A stretch of DNA of 56,662 nt, from NCBI GenBank assembly GCA_012840725.1, contig DURQ01000055.1:1-56662 (forward strand), written 5' to 3'. This DNA comes from Bacillota bacterium (GTDB lineage: Bacteria > Bacillota > Limnochordia > Darwinibacteriales > Darwinibacteriaceae). The position numbers and the translations under genes are program-made. The notes beneath the pieces are model-generated. The model was not told the origin of the DNA and ran no database searches. It saw only the letters and a list, made by a program, of their open reading frames with translations. Of the stretch, positions 35,052 to 43,105 are shown piece after piece; position 1 is the stretch's first letter; every line of letters starts with the position of its first letter.

Positions 35052-35082
35052 AACTAGTGCACTAGTTACCTAGTACACTAGG
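35052..35082. promoter_or_regulatory. Tandem palindromic operators for the GntR regulator
   Basis: AACTAGTGCACTAGTT (35052-35067) is a perfect 16-base palindrome. CCTAGTACACTAGG (35069-35082) repeats the half-site CTAGT..ACTAG one base further on. The centres are about 16 bases apart, one and a half helical turns. The pair lies 10 bases upstream of the GntR start, where autoregulation is expected. Confidence 0.75.
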
Positions 35083-35137
35083 ATCATATGATTGTTTCCG
35101 GTTTTTGTCAAGCGTTATTAAAGCTGGGAGGAAAACC

Positions 35138-35461
35138 ATGTTCTGGCGCCAGTTCCCGCTGCTCGTCGTGCTCGGCCTCTTGATGCTCACTCTCTTTGAC
35201 TCCAATCCCTGGTGGAAGGTGGCTTTGTATGCTGCGCCTGCGGCGCTGCTCACCGGATCCCTCAGCGCAGCAGCTGGCCGGAACAACCTTTCCCCGGCTT
35301 TCACCGCGGCTCTGCAGGGGCTGGCAGCCGGGCTCTTCGCTTTCCTGCTCGGCTTTACCCCCTGGTTCCGCACTACCTGGGGCACGCTGCTCGGCTTCGC
35401 TTTCCTGGTGACCTTGGCTGAACTGATCCTGGTGCGCCTTCTGCCAAGCCCCGGCTCCTGA
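35138..35461 (+). CDS. Small integral membrane protein of unknown function
   Basis: The 107-residue protein is almost wholly hydrophobic, with three or four membrane segments (LLVVLGLLMLTLF, VALYAAPAALLTGSL, LAAGLFAFLLGF, LLGFAFLVTLAELILV). I do not recognise the family. ATG 35138 follows GGGAGG by 5 bases, so it is probably real. It is divergent from the GntR operon, with the palindromic operators between, and may be under the same control. Confidence 0.65.
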   Translation: MFWRQFPLLVVLGLLMLTLFDSNPWWKVALYAAPAALLTGSLSAAAGRNNLSPAFTAALQGLAAGLFAFLLGFTPWFRTTWGTLLGFAFLVTLAELILVRLLPSPGS

Positions 35462-35543
35462 GGCGGCTTCTGCCCGTTCCCCTGTTCGCCCGCGGAAAGT
35501 GGTGGTATAATGGATGAAAACGACGGCCGAGGGTGGGAAGGTA

Positions 35544-36953
35544 GTGGCAAAGGCGGTTACCCAAGATAGGACTGAACTCATTCTCTCAGGAAGCATGTAC
35601 AAGGTACTGTTTACTCTGTCTACACCGATCATCATCAACAGCCTGATCTCACAGCTTTACAGCTTGGTGGACAGCCTTTGGGTAAGTAAGATCTCTTCAG
35701 TACATTTCGCAGCTGTTGCCTTCGTTTGGCCCGTAAACTGGTTTTTCATTGCCCTGGGAAACGGGCTGCCGGTGGCTGGCACTGCCCTCTTGTCTCAGCT
35801 CGTGGGTGCCGGGCAGCTGGAACGGGCGAGAAAGTATGCGGCCCAGCTCTTTGCCCTTGCCCTCATAGCTTCCCTGGCCATGGCCGCCTTGGGCTACCTT
35901 TCCGCGCCGACGGTGGTCCGCTTGATGGGTGCTGCAGGAGACTTGGAGCGCCTGAGCCTCACCTATCTGCGCATCGTCTTCTGCGATTTGCCCTTTGTCT
36001 TCCTTTACTTTGCCGTCAACGCTCTGCTGCACGCCCAAGGAGATACCCTGACCCCCATGATCCTCAGCGGAGCCTCTGCCCTGCTCAACGCCATCTTGGA
36101 TCCCATCTTCATCTTCACGTTTGGCTGGGGTCTGGCCGGCGCCGCCTGGGCTACCGTGCTCTCCCGCGCTGTGCTTGCGGTTGTCGGTTCGCTCCTCTTG
36201 CTGCGGAGCAGCCGCAGACTCCAACCCGACTTCACTGGTTTTCGCCTTAACAAAGAGATCGTGAGGGAAATCGTACGGATCGGCCTGCCGTCCAGCGTCG
36301 GCCAGGCCGGCGCCTCTTTGGGATTCGCTGCTTTCAACGGGTTTATCGCTGCCTACGGCACGGCGACCTTGGCAGCCTACGGCATGGTCAACCGCATCAC
36401 ATCCCTGGTCATGCAGCCCGCCACCGGCATGGGACAAGCCCTCACTGCCATCGTCGGCCAAAATATCGGAGCCGCCCAGATGGCGCGGGTGAAGGAAGCG
36501 TTCCACAAGGCGCTGACGGTGGCTGTGTTGATCGGAATTGCTGGCTGCGCTGCCCTGATCGTCTTCGATGAACCGATCATCTATTTCTTCATGCGGGCCA
36601 GGGATGATCCCGCGGTAATCACCGAATCGCTGGAGTACCTTGCCTATGTAGCCGTGTCGCTGCCCTTTATGGGCATCTTCGGGACCTTCAGCGGCCTTTA
36701 CCAGGGTTCCGGCAGCACCAGGTATTCCATGAACATGGAGATGGGACGCCTGTGGCTGGTCCGTCTGCCGCTGATCGTGCTTTTGGGACGTTTCACCAAC
36801 TGGGGCTCCACTGGGATCTGGTTCTCCATGAGCTTCAGCAATGTGCTCACTTGCCTGTATGGCTACTGGGTGTACAAAACCAGGCCATGGCAGAAAAGCA
36901 TCATCGCGGGCAAAAAAGAAACAGGGGCAAAACCCCTGTCGACTGCGGGATAA
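35544..36953 (+). CDS. MATE family efflux transporter
   Basis: The protein of about 469 residues has twelve hydrophobic segments and MATE features: LSTPIIINSLISQLYSLVDSLWV near the start, the repeated LGxGxxVAxTALLSQ-type motif (GNGLPVAGTALLSQLVGAG), and QPATGMGQALTAIVGQNIGA in the second half. Such antiporters use Na+ or H+ to export cationic drugs. The start is uncertain: GTG 35544 after GGGAAGG is chosen because a TATAAT at 35506-35511 would place the transcript start past ATG 35514. It converges with the MFS gene, their stop codons one base apart. Confidence 0.9.
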   Translation: MAKAVTQDRTELILSGSMYKVLFTLSTPIIINSLISQLYSLVDSLWVSKISSVHFAAVAFVWPVNWFFIALGNGLPVAGTALLSQLVGAGQLERARKYAAQLFALALIASLAMAALGYLSAPTVVRLMGAAGDLERLSLTYLRIVFCDLPFVFLYFAVNALLHAQGDTLTPMILSGASALLNAILDPIFIFTFGWGLAGAAWATVLSRAVLAVVGSLLLLRSSRRLQPDFTGFRLNKEIVREIVRIGLPSSVGQAGASLGFAAFNGFIAAYGTATLAAYGMVNRITSLVMQPATGMGQALTAIVGQNIGAAQMARVKEAFHKALTVAVLIGIAGCAALIVFDEPIIYFFMRARDDPAVITESLEYLAYVAVSLPFMGIFGTFSGLYQGSGSTRYSMNMEMGRLWLVRLPLIVLLGRFTNWGSTGIWFSMSFSNVLTCLYGYWVYKTRPWQKSIIAGKKETGAKPLSTAG

Positions 36954-36954
36954 C

Positions 36955-38265
36955 TCAGCTGCTGGCGGCACTTCCCTGCGCATAGAGCAGCTTGATGCTG
37001 CGGGACAAAGCCATGGCACAGCCCAAGACTATCACGACTACACCGGCAAAGGAGAACAGGGAAGCGGTTGTGAAGTTGTCCACCAGCACCCCCGACATGC
37101 CCGTTGAGAGGGGTACCAGAAGCTGAACCATGCTGTCCAGGAGGCCAAAAACCCTTCCCCGGTAGTTGTCCGGTACGATTTCCTGCAGCGTCACCTGGAA
37201 CGGCACGTTGACGAAGGTATTCAGCACTCCGATTAACAGCAGTCCCGCCGACATTGCAACCAGAGTCATGCCCAAGGCCCAGCTCCCGTAGACCGCTGGG
37301 AGGGCGAGCACTCCGAGGAAAACTGAGAGACAGCCCTGAAGCACGATGGCGCTCGACAGCAGAGACTCTTTGCGGAACCTTTTGGTAATATAACCGACGA
37401 GGAACGTCCCAAGCAGGAAGCCCACTGAGAACATGGCCTGCAGGCTGCCATACTGCTCAGCCCCAAGGCTCAGCACTTCCTTGCCGAAGAACGGAAGCAC
37501 AACGCTGAACAGGGGAGCCGACACGAAGTTAAGCGCCACTGCAAAGAAGATAAGTGTCCTCAGGCCGGTGTTCTGCCAGATGTAGCGGAAACCCTCCTGG
37601 AAACTGTGAACGAACTGCTTGCTTGGTGTGGCCCATCCAGCAGACTCCACATCTCCAGACTGCTTGGGGAAGCGGATGAACATCTCGGAAACAGCCGAGA
37701 AAAGAAAGGCAGTACCATTGATGAGAAAGGCGCCGTGGTACCCGGTCTTGCCCAAGATAAAGGCTCCAACGATAGGTCCGATGATCTGCGTTGCTGCCCT
37801 GGAGAAATTGTTCAGAGAGTTGGCCTTGACCAGCTCTTCTTTTTTCACCATTCCCGGCACCGCCGCTGAGATGGCCGGCCCGAAGAGCACCCCGCAGAGA
37901 GACGATAGAACCGTCGCTCCGTACAGGATGGGCATGGTTAGGTAGCCCAACCTGTGGATGAAGGCCAGCGAAAGGATAACGAGCCCCCGGACAACATCCA
38001 TGGAGACCACGATCGTCTTGCGATCCCACAGGTCCGCGAGGACCCCAGTAAAGGGCGCCAGGATCACCATGGGTATGGATGAAGCCAGGAGCAGAGTGCC
38101 CAGAGCCGTCCCTGAACCGGTCAGATCCAGTACCAGCCAGGTGAGGGCCAGGTAATGGACTCCATCTCCGATCTGAGAAACGAGGCGTCCCCAGAAAAGC
38201 AGGCCAAAGTCTCGGTTGATGAACAAGCGCTGTCCCAGTGTCTGTTTTGCCATCTTCATTCCCAT
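36955..38265 (-). CDS. MFS transporter (MFS_3/macrolide-efflux type)
   Basis: The 436-residue protein has twelve membrane segments and the major-facilitator motif between TM2 and TM3 (TGVLADLWDRKTIVV), with the start NRDFGLLFWGRLVSQIGDGVHYLALTWLVLDLTGSG typical of the MefA/EntS-like group. The substrate is not predictable. The start could be the first ATG or either of two in-frame ATGs within the next 12 bases. It converges on the MATE gene, with a single base between the stops and no room for a separate terminator. Confidence 0.9.
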   Translation of the reverse strand: MGMKMAKQTLGQRLFINRDFGLLFWGRLVSQIGDGVHYLALTWLVLDLTGSGTALGTLLLASSIPMVILAPFTGVLADLWDRKTIVVSMDVVRGLVILSLAFIHRLGYLTMPILYGATVLSSLCGVLFGPAISAAVPGMVKKEELVKANSLNNFSRAATQIIGPIVGAFILGKTGYHGAFLINGTAFLFSAVSEMFIRFPKQSGDVESAGWATPSKQFVHSFQEGFRYIWQNTGLRTLIFFAVALNFVSAPLFSVVLPFFGKEVLSLGAEQYGSLQAMFSVGFLLGTFLVGYITKRFRKESLLSSAIVLQGCLSVFLGVLALPAVYGSWALGMTLVAMSAGLLLIGVLNTFVNVPFQVTLQEIVPDNYRGRVFGLLDSMVQLLVPLSTGMSGVLVDNFTTASLFSFAGVVVIVLGCAMALSRSIKLLYAQGSAASS

Positions 38266-38357
38266 CCCCTTGTTCAGGTCTTACCCGCAGTATACCTTCT
38301 GTGATCCAGGCTCCGACACTGGCTGGGGATGGGTAACGGCTCCGCCCCTAGTCCGAT

Positions 38358-38747
38358 TCAACGCAGCGCTTTCAAGAAAACCTTTCTGTTACGAGGCCCG
38401 TCGAACTCGCAGAAGTAGATACCCTGCCAGGTTCCCAGCTGCAGATGGCCGTTCTCCACCAGGATGGTGCAGGAGGAACCAAAGAGCGACGCTTTGATGT
38501 GGGCATGGGAATTGCCCTCAAGGTGAGTGTAGTCTCCATGCACAGGGATCAACTTGTTCACAGCATGGAGTATGTCGCGTACCACAGCAGGATCCCCGTT
38601 TTCGTTGATGGTCACCCCCGCTGTTGTATGCGGAACGTAGACAACCACTGCGCCGTCCTGAAGCCCCTCCTGGGCCACGAACTTCTTCACCTGCTCGGTG
38701 ATCTCGATGAACTGCTGCCCTTGACTGGTGCGTACGTTAATGATCAT
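38358..38747 (-). CDS. YjbQ family protein (UPF0047)
   Basis: The 129-residue protein matches the UPF0047/YjbQ family, small trimeric beta-sheet proteins reported to have weak thiamine-phosphate synthase activity. Diagnostic segments are VYVPHTTAGVTINEN, HGDYTHLEGNSHAHIKASLFG and GTWQGIYFCEFDGPRNR, with the conserved histidines. ATG 38747 is chosen, since GGAGGG lies 7 bases upstream; the ATG at 38762 is within the ribosome binding site region. It stands alone. Confidence 0.92.
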   Translation of the reverse strand: MIINVRTSQGQQFIEITEQVKKFVAQEGLQDGAVVVYVPHTTAGVTINENGDPAVVRDILHAVNKLIPVHGDYTHLEGNSHAHIKASLFGSSCTILVENGHLQLGTWQGIYFCEFDGPRNRKVFLKALR

Positions 38748-38783
38748 CACATCACCCTCCATCCCATTCCTTCTAGGCCTGCT

Positions 38784-39887
38784 TCAGCGCACAAAAAGGC
38801 CGAAGAACCGCTCACACAGCGTGCAGTTCTCCCGGACATAGCCCTCCAGCCCATCGTAGAGGTAAGGCACGAAGTCCCGGAACGTGCTGTAGGTACTGCG
38901 GTTGGCCTGGTAGTATTCCAGCTTCTCGACGACGAAAGGCATGAGGTAAAAGCCATAGCTCATGTGATTAGCCATGACGATCTCTGCCGTATCTGGTCCG
39001 AAGAGATCCCGGGCAGCCAGCACCTCAACACCACGCAGCACCTGCTCGTTCAAGAAGACACCCGTTGTTGAATAAGCCTGGTCGCGCATGATCTTTCTGA
39101 CCCGCCAGAAGAGAGGCCTCAACCGACGAGCACGCTCAGGATAGGCCTCCAGACTGGGGTTGACGAAAGAATGCCCCAGCTCGTGGATGGTCAGCATCTC
39201 CAGGGAGACACTAGTGGGGAATTCAGGCCTTCCTGAACTGGTGCCCATCTCTCGAACGATCTGGATAGCCAAAGAGCTGCCGCTGCTGTCTGTGAGCGTT
39301 GCCCCATAGCCTCCCCCCGGGAACATGCTGGGTGCCATGATCAGCTCAAAGTTCCCGGGTTTCCACCCGAAGAAACCTGCCAGCCACTCCTTCAGCATCT
39401 CCTCGCGAAAACCCTCCCTGGACGGGGCAAGGCACTCCTCCAGGTACGATTCCCAAGCGCGGAAAAACTCCATAAACCCGGACTTCTCGGCCAGATCTAC
39501 GAGGGCCAGGCGGAATTCCTCCAGCTTATCCCGGCCCCCCGCCCTTTCCACCAAGTTTTCACTGTACGGATGCACGACAGACAGTTCCGGAAGCGGCCCC
39601 AGATGGCAGATGAATGCGGGTGGAGCATCGTAGGTGAAACCCTTCTTCGTAAGCTCCTCGGCTATGATCACGGCCTCGTGGTCTTTGTAGGCGGAGAAGA
39701 AATCCTTGAGTGCTCGGTAGTACTCATTTCCCGGACCGTCTGGCCCCCGCCTTTCTATCCAGGATGTCTGACTGAGGACTCCAGCCATCAGCTCGATTTC
39801 CGGCAGAATCCGGAGAGCGGCCGAACTCGTGCTGCAAAACCCAGCGAGAGCGAGCAAGATGCAGACCAGCACCAAACCACGTTTCAT
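38784..39887 (-). CDS. Exported DUF4932 zinc metalloprotease
   Basis: The 367-residue protein has a signal peptide (MKRGLVLVCILLALAGFCSTSSAA) and the zinc-protease motif HELGHSFVNP near residue 235, the hallmark of the DUF4932 family. It should be secreted or periplasmic. Substrates are unknown. GGAGGATTAAC lies directly upstream of ATG 39887. The 5' leader holds a strong hairpin (39943-39974). It is divergent from the c-di-AMP riboswitch unit at 40 kb. Confidence 0.8.
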   Translation of the reverse strand: MKRGLVLVCILLALAGFCSTSSAALRILPEIELMAGVLSQTSWIERRGPDGPGNEYYRALKDFFSAYKDHEAVIIAEELTKKGFTYDAPPAFICHLGPLPELSVVHPYSENLVERAGGRDKLEEFRLALVDLAEKSGFMEFFRAWESYLEECLAPSREGFREEMLKEWLAGFFGWKPGNFELIMAPSMFPGGGYGATLTDSSGSSLAIQIVREMGTSSGRPEFPTSVSLEMLTIHELGHSFVNPSLEAYPERARRLRPLFWRVRKIMRDQAYSTTGVFLNEQVLRGVEVLAARDLFGPDTAEIVMANHMSYGFYLMPFVVEKLEYYQANRSTYSTFRDFVPYLYDGLEGYVRENCTLCERFFGLFVR

Positions 39888-39942
39888 GTTAATCCTCCGT
39901 TATTTTCGTAAATATTACATTGACCATCACATCCGCCAGTCA

Positions 39943-39974
39943 CGCTGTCGCTGCTGGCCAGCAGCCCAACAGCG
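39943..39974. promoter_or_regulatory. Long near-perfect hairpin in the DUF4932 leader
   Basis: GCTGCTGG/CCAGCAGC (39950-39965) is a perfect 16-base palindrome, extended by the outer arms CGCTGT/ACAGCG (39943-39948 with 39969-39974). It lies 56-87 bases upstream of the DUF4932 start and has no T run, so it could be an operator or an RNA structure. Confidence 0.45.
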
Positions 39975-40040
39975 CATTTCGTATTCCCCGAGTCATATCC
40001 TCCTCGCAAAACGCGAAGAACCAGCGGCGAATTTACAATC

Positions 40041-40055
40041 TGAGAATGATTATCA
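40041..40055. promoter_or_regulatory. Fur-family operator-like site
   Basis: TGAGAATGATTATCA differs from the 7-1-7 consensus TGATAATNATTATCA at a single defined position. It ends 6 bases upstream of the -35 box of the riboswitch promoter and about 155 bases upstream of the divergent DUF4932 gene, so it could act on either. Confidence 0.6.
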
Positions 40056-40061
40056 CTCACG

Positions 40062-40090
40062 TTGACAGCAAGAAATGGCAGTGTTACGAT
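40062..40090 (+). promoter_or_regulatory. Promoter of the c-di-AMP riboswitch transcript
   Basis: TTGACA (40062-40067) and TACGAT (40085-40090) are 17 bases apart. Initiation would fall at about 40097, at the 5' edge of the aptamer. Confidence 0.75.
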
Positions 40091-40093
40091 CAA

Positions 40094-40214
40094 GGTGCAA
40101 TCTCCGAAGTCCGTTCGGGGCGTGGGGGACCCAAGCTTTTGGGGTGAATCTCACCGACTGGTGAGAGGGGCGACTTGGGCGTCCTAACCCGTCAGCTAAC
40201 CTCACAGGAGTACT
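40094..40214 (+). promoter_or_regulatory. Cyclic di-AMP riboswitch (ydaO/yuaA class)
   Basis: The conserved blocks of the class are visible in order: CGGGGCGTGGGGGACCCAA, then TTGGGGTGAATC, a variable hairpin TCTCACC/GGTGAGA, and CCTAACCCGTCAGCTAACCTC near 40185-40204. Downstream, AAGCGTAT (40217-40224) can pair with ATACGCTT (40257-40264), followed by TCGTTCT, which may be the expression platform. In known cases the ligand turns off genes for K+ uptake or cell-wall hydrolases. Here the only downstream gene is a 53-residue ORF. Confidence 0.92.
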
Positions 40215-40299
40215 CCAAGCGTATTGTTGTTGCGATGGGCCAGTTTTGTCAAACGCATACGCTTTCGTTCTCCAAGCTGAAAGGGAAAGGAGATCCACC

Positions 40300-40461
40300 A
40301 TGAGGAAACACCTAGTGAAAAGCCTCCACAGTTTCTGGCTGACCAGAGGTTTTGATGGAACAAACCGCCAGGTCGAGACCTATTTAAACCTGGAAAGACA
40401 TCCTCGCCAGAAGAACCAGAACTATCCTCCGATCGTCGTCACTCCGTTAACGTTCTTCTAG
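40300..40461 (+). CDS. 53-residue protein under a c-di-AMP riboswitch, unknown
   Basis: The frame MRKHLVKSLHSFW... has 53 codons and starts 7 bases after AAGGAG (40287-40292). It is followed 21 bases later by a textbook terminator, so it is the sole gene of its transcript. The product is basic (about ten Lys/Arg), has no signal peptide and no clear membrane segment, and ends in a hydrophobic stretch PPIVVTPLTFF. I do not recognise a family. It may be a small regulatory protein or peptide acting in K+/osmotic or cell-wall control, as other targets of this riboswitch do; that is inference. Confidence 0.7.
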   Translation: MRKHLVKSLHSFWLTRGFDGTNRQVETYLNLERHPRQKNQNYPPIVVTPLTFF

Positions 40462-40482
40462 AGCCATTTGTTCTCCTCTCCG

Positions 40483-40508
40483 CCCAGGGCCGATGCCCTG
40501 GGTTTTTT
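40483..40508 (+). terminator. Intrinsic terminator of the riboswitch-sORF transcript
   Basis: CCCAGGGC (40483-40490) and GCCCTGGG (40495-40502) with a CGAT loop are followed directly by TTTTTT. Confidence 0.93.
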
Positions 40509-40551
40509 GCTGCTCTGGACCTCCACACACTCAATCCGCCGCTCCAGAAAG

Positions 40552-40590
40552 AGGGCCCTGCACCCGTCATTTCAAGTGCAGGGCCCTTTT
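40552..40590. terminator. Terminator at the end of the subtilase gene
   Basis: AGGGCCCTGCAC (40552-40563) pairs with GTGCAGGGCCCT (40576-40587) around a 12-base loop. TTTT follows on the plus strand and CTCTTTC on the minus strand. It lies between convergent transcripts and serves the subtilase gene that ends at 40604. Confidence 0.8.
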
Positions 40591-40603
40591 CTGGTCTAGC
40601 AGC

Positions 40604-43105
40604 TTACTGCGTTATCAGCTCCACATCCGAAGTCGATTGCAGCGAGTAAGTGGCAGACTCCGTGGGATCAAACTCCGTCAGAACGGGCCACCAGCTCCAA
40701 CCCTGCCCGTAGTCAAAGCCAAGCAGGTCCGTTTCTGAATAGTAGTCTCCCGCATCTACCAGATCGTTCTTGTTCACGTCTACCCAAGCGATGAGCTGGA
40801 ACTCACCGGCTTCGAGACCGGTCAGCACAGCTTGGCTCTCAGGCAGCGGCATCCTCGTTTCGGCAGCGATCTCAATCTCGGCGCCGTTCCTGATGCCCTG
40901 GATCAGCCTGATCTCTTCAACAGCGTTCACCGCCCAGTAGGCGTTCACCAGGCCGTATCCATAGTAGTACTCGTTGTAATCGTTGATCTTCATGCAGGTC
41001 CGTTCCAACACCTCTCGCACTTGGCTCTTGGGGATGCCGTTGGACAGCATAAGCCCGATCACGCCCGCAACGTGGGGCGAAGCCATCGATGTGCCCGTCA
41101 TCCATGCGACCCTGTTACCTGGATACGTACTCGCCACGAAGTCCAGATACGCCGGATTTACGTTGAAATCATATCCTCCGCCACCAGGAGCCAGAACGAA
41201 GTCCAGAGGACCATGGTTTGTATAGGTCGCAAGAGGAGGATCGTAATCCGTGCCCAACAGATGCAACCCACTTGCTGTAGCGCCTACGGCGATCACAGCG
41301 GGATGGGCAGCGGGATAGGAGATGACCGGTCGGCCGTCGTTGCCAGTCGCGGCCACCAAGATCACCCCTTGGGCAGCGGCGGCTTCGAGCGCGAAGTCCT
41401 CAAATTCGCTGTAAGGACCACCGAGAGACATATTAACCACATCCACCGGGTCGTCGTTCAGCAGGTTACCCTCTTCGTCCATCAACAGGCCGGCCGCGTA
41501 GAGGAGGGCATTGCCGATACCCCAGCTGTCAGCATACCCGTACTGGTCAAACACCTTGAGGGCCAGGAGATCTACGTCCCACATTACACCGGCTACAGCA
41601 AGACCATTGTTCGTGGTCGCACCGATGGTCCCAGCTACATGGGTGCCATGGCCGTCGTAGTCGTAGATGTCGTTATCCTCGGTGAAATCGAAAGAATCCT
41701 CCAGGTTCAGGTTCTCTTGCAGGTCGACATGCTCGGGGTCAATACCAGTGTCGATCACTGCGACCCTGACGCTCTTGCTGCCAGTGGTTACCGCCCAGGC
41801 TTGCGGCAGGCGGATTTGATCATAGTGCCACCACTGTGATGCTCTCGCGTTGGAAGGATCGAACGCATAATACGGATCATCTGGATACTTGACGCCAAAC
41901 AGGAAACGCCGTGCATTCTGTTCGGCAAAGGTGGTCCCGCTGAGACTCTGCAGCGTGCTGAGGTGATTCTGGCTAAGGGCACCGATCATCCCGGATTTCG
42001 GTGTGACAAGGTATGCGCCGAAGGAATCGATGGAGTCCTTGATCTCGTACCCGGCACCACTGAGCATGCTGATCCGGTCCTGCGTGCTGAGGGCCGTGCT
42101 CATCATAACGATGAACTCGTTGTCAATATAGGCGTCTTCCCATTCTTCCTCCGTATAGCTCTGCACCGTTGTTCCGGGAAGAGTCCCCTGCCCGGCCGCC
42201 TCTGCGTCTGTCACGAGCTGCTCAACGGCAAAGGGGAAGGAGTGAGCCATCCGCACTGTAGCGTCTACAGTGGTCTGGGGAACAAAGACAGCCATGATCC
42301 ATTTGGACCCATCCATCGTGACGATGATCGGGTTTTCCTCGGTCCAGCCATCGGGAACATCGCCGTACCAGCCGATGAAGCGCCAGTCGAACTCAGGGAT
42401 GGCCGTCAGTTTGACCTGGGTCGTACGCGGATAATAGTCAGTGCTGAGGCCAAGCGGGCTGTAGATGACCTCTTGGTCAACGTAACCTTCACCGTCTATC
42501 ACTATGTTCAAGTCCTGTTCCTGCGTGGCAATGATAACAACATTCTCATCGCCCTTGGTGAACTCCATGACCTCTGGCGTGAAGCGCCAACCCTCGAGAG
42601 GCAGGACCTTCAGCGTAACCTTGCCTTTCAAGCCGCCCACGCCGAACTTGCCGTCAGCGCCAGTGGCTTCCAGGGTTATCGTGCCTATGTCCTCCCCCTC
42701 CAGCGCTATCTCTACGCCAGCCAATGGGACGCCTGCGCCGTCTCGGACTATACCGGCGATACTGTACTCCGCAGCATACCCGGTGATCACGACATTGCTG
42801 TCAGCCTTGGTAAAGGTAGTTGTCTTGGGTTCGAAAACCCAGCCTTTCAGATCCAAAACTGTCAGGGTTACGGTCCCCTTCAGTCCGTTCGCAGTGAACT
42901 TGCCATCAGCACCGGTCGGGCCCACGATGAATGACGTGATGTCACTACCCTCAAAGCTCAGTTCCACCCCAGCAATGGGGCTTCCCTGTTCGTCCTGGAC
43001 AACGCCGGAAACACTATACTCTTTCTTGCCACCTCCTCCGATACAGCCTGCCATCAGCAAGCAAACGACCAGTAAGACGCTACCGATTCGATACAACTTC
43101 TTCAA
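40604..43105 (-). CDS. Lipoprotein subtilase (S8 peptidase) with tandem beta-sandwich repeats
   Basis: The 833-residue protein has a lipoprotein signal ending in the lipobox LMAGC. Two tandem carboxypeptidase-regulatory-like repeats of about 80 residues follow (SVSGVVQDEQGSPIAGVELS and SIAGIVRDGAGVPLAGVEIA), then a divergent InlB-type repeat, an I9-like propeptide region, and the S8 catalytic domain with Asp452 (VIDTGID), His486 (GHGTHVAG) and Ser673 (GTSMASPHVAG). A short C-terminal beta domain contains a Ca-binding-like DVNKNDLVDAGD. It should be anchored to the outside of the cell. TTG 43105 is fixed by GGAGGTGA 5 bases upstream. Confidence 0.93.
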   Translation of the reverse strand: MKKLYRIGSVLLVVCLLMAGCIGGGGKKEYSVSGVVQDEQGSPIAGVELSFEGSDITSFIVGPTGADGKFTANGLKGTVTLTVLDLKGWVFEPKTTTFTKADSNVVITGYAAEYSIAGIVRDGAGVPLAGVEIALEGEDIGTITLEATGADGKFGVGGLKGKVTLKVLPLEGWRFTPEVMEFTKGDENVVIIATQEQDLNIVIDGEGYVDQEVIYSPLGLSTDYYPRTTQVKLTAIPEFDWRFIGWYGDVPDGWTEENPIIVTMDGSKWIMAVFVPQTTVDATVRMAHSFPFAVEQLVTDAEAAGQGTLPGTTVQSYTEEEWEDAYIDNEFIVMMSTALSTQDRISMLSGAGYEIKDSIDSFGAYLVTPKSGMIGALSQNHLSTLQSLSGTTFAEQNARRFLFGVKYPDDPYYAFDPSNARASQWWHYDQIRLPQAWAVTTGSKSVRVAVIDTGIDPEHVDLQENLNLEDSFDFTEDNDIYDYDGHGTHVAGTIGATTNNGLAVAGVMWDVDLLALKVFDQYGYADSWGIGNALLYAAGLLMDEEGNLLNDDPVDVVNMSLGGPYSEFEDFALEAAAAQGVILVAATGNDGRPVISYPAAHPAVIAVGATASGLHLLGTDYDPPLATYTNHGPLDFVLAPGGGGYDFNVNPAYLDFVASTYPGNRVAWMTGTSMASPHVAGVIGLMLSNGIPKSQVREVLERTCMKINDYNEYYYGYGLVNAYWAVNAVEEIRLIQGIRNGAEIEIAAETRMPLPESQAVLTGLEAGEFQLIAWVDVNKNDLVDAGDYYSETDLLGFDYGQGWSWWPVLTEFDPTESATYSLQSTSDVELITQ

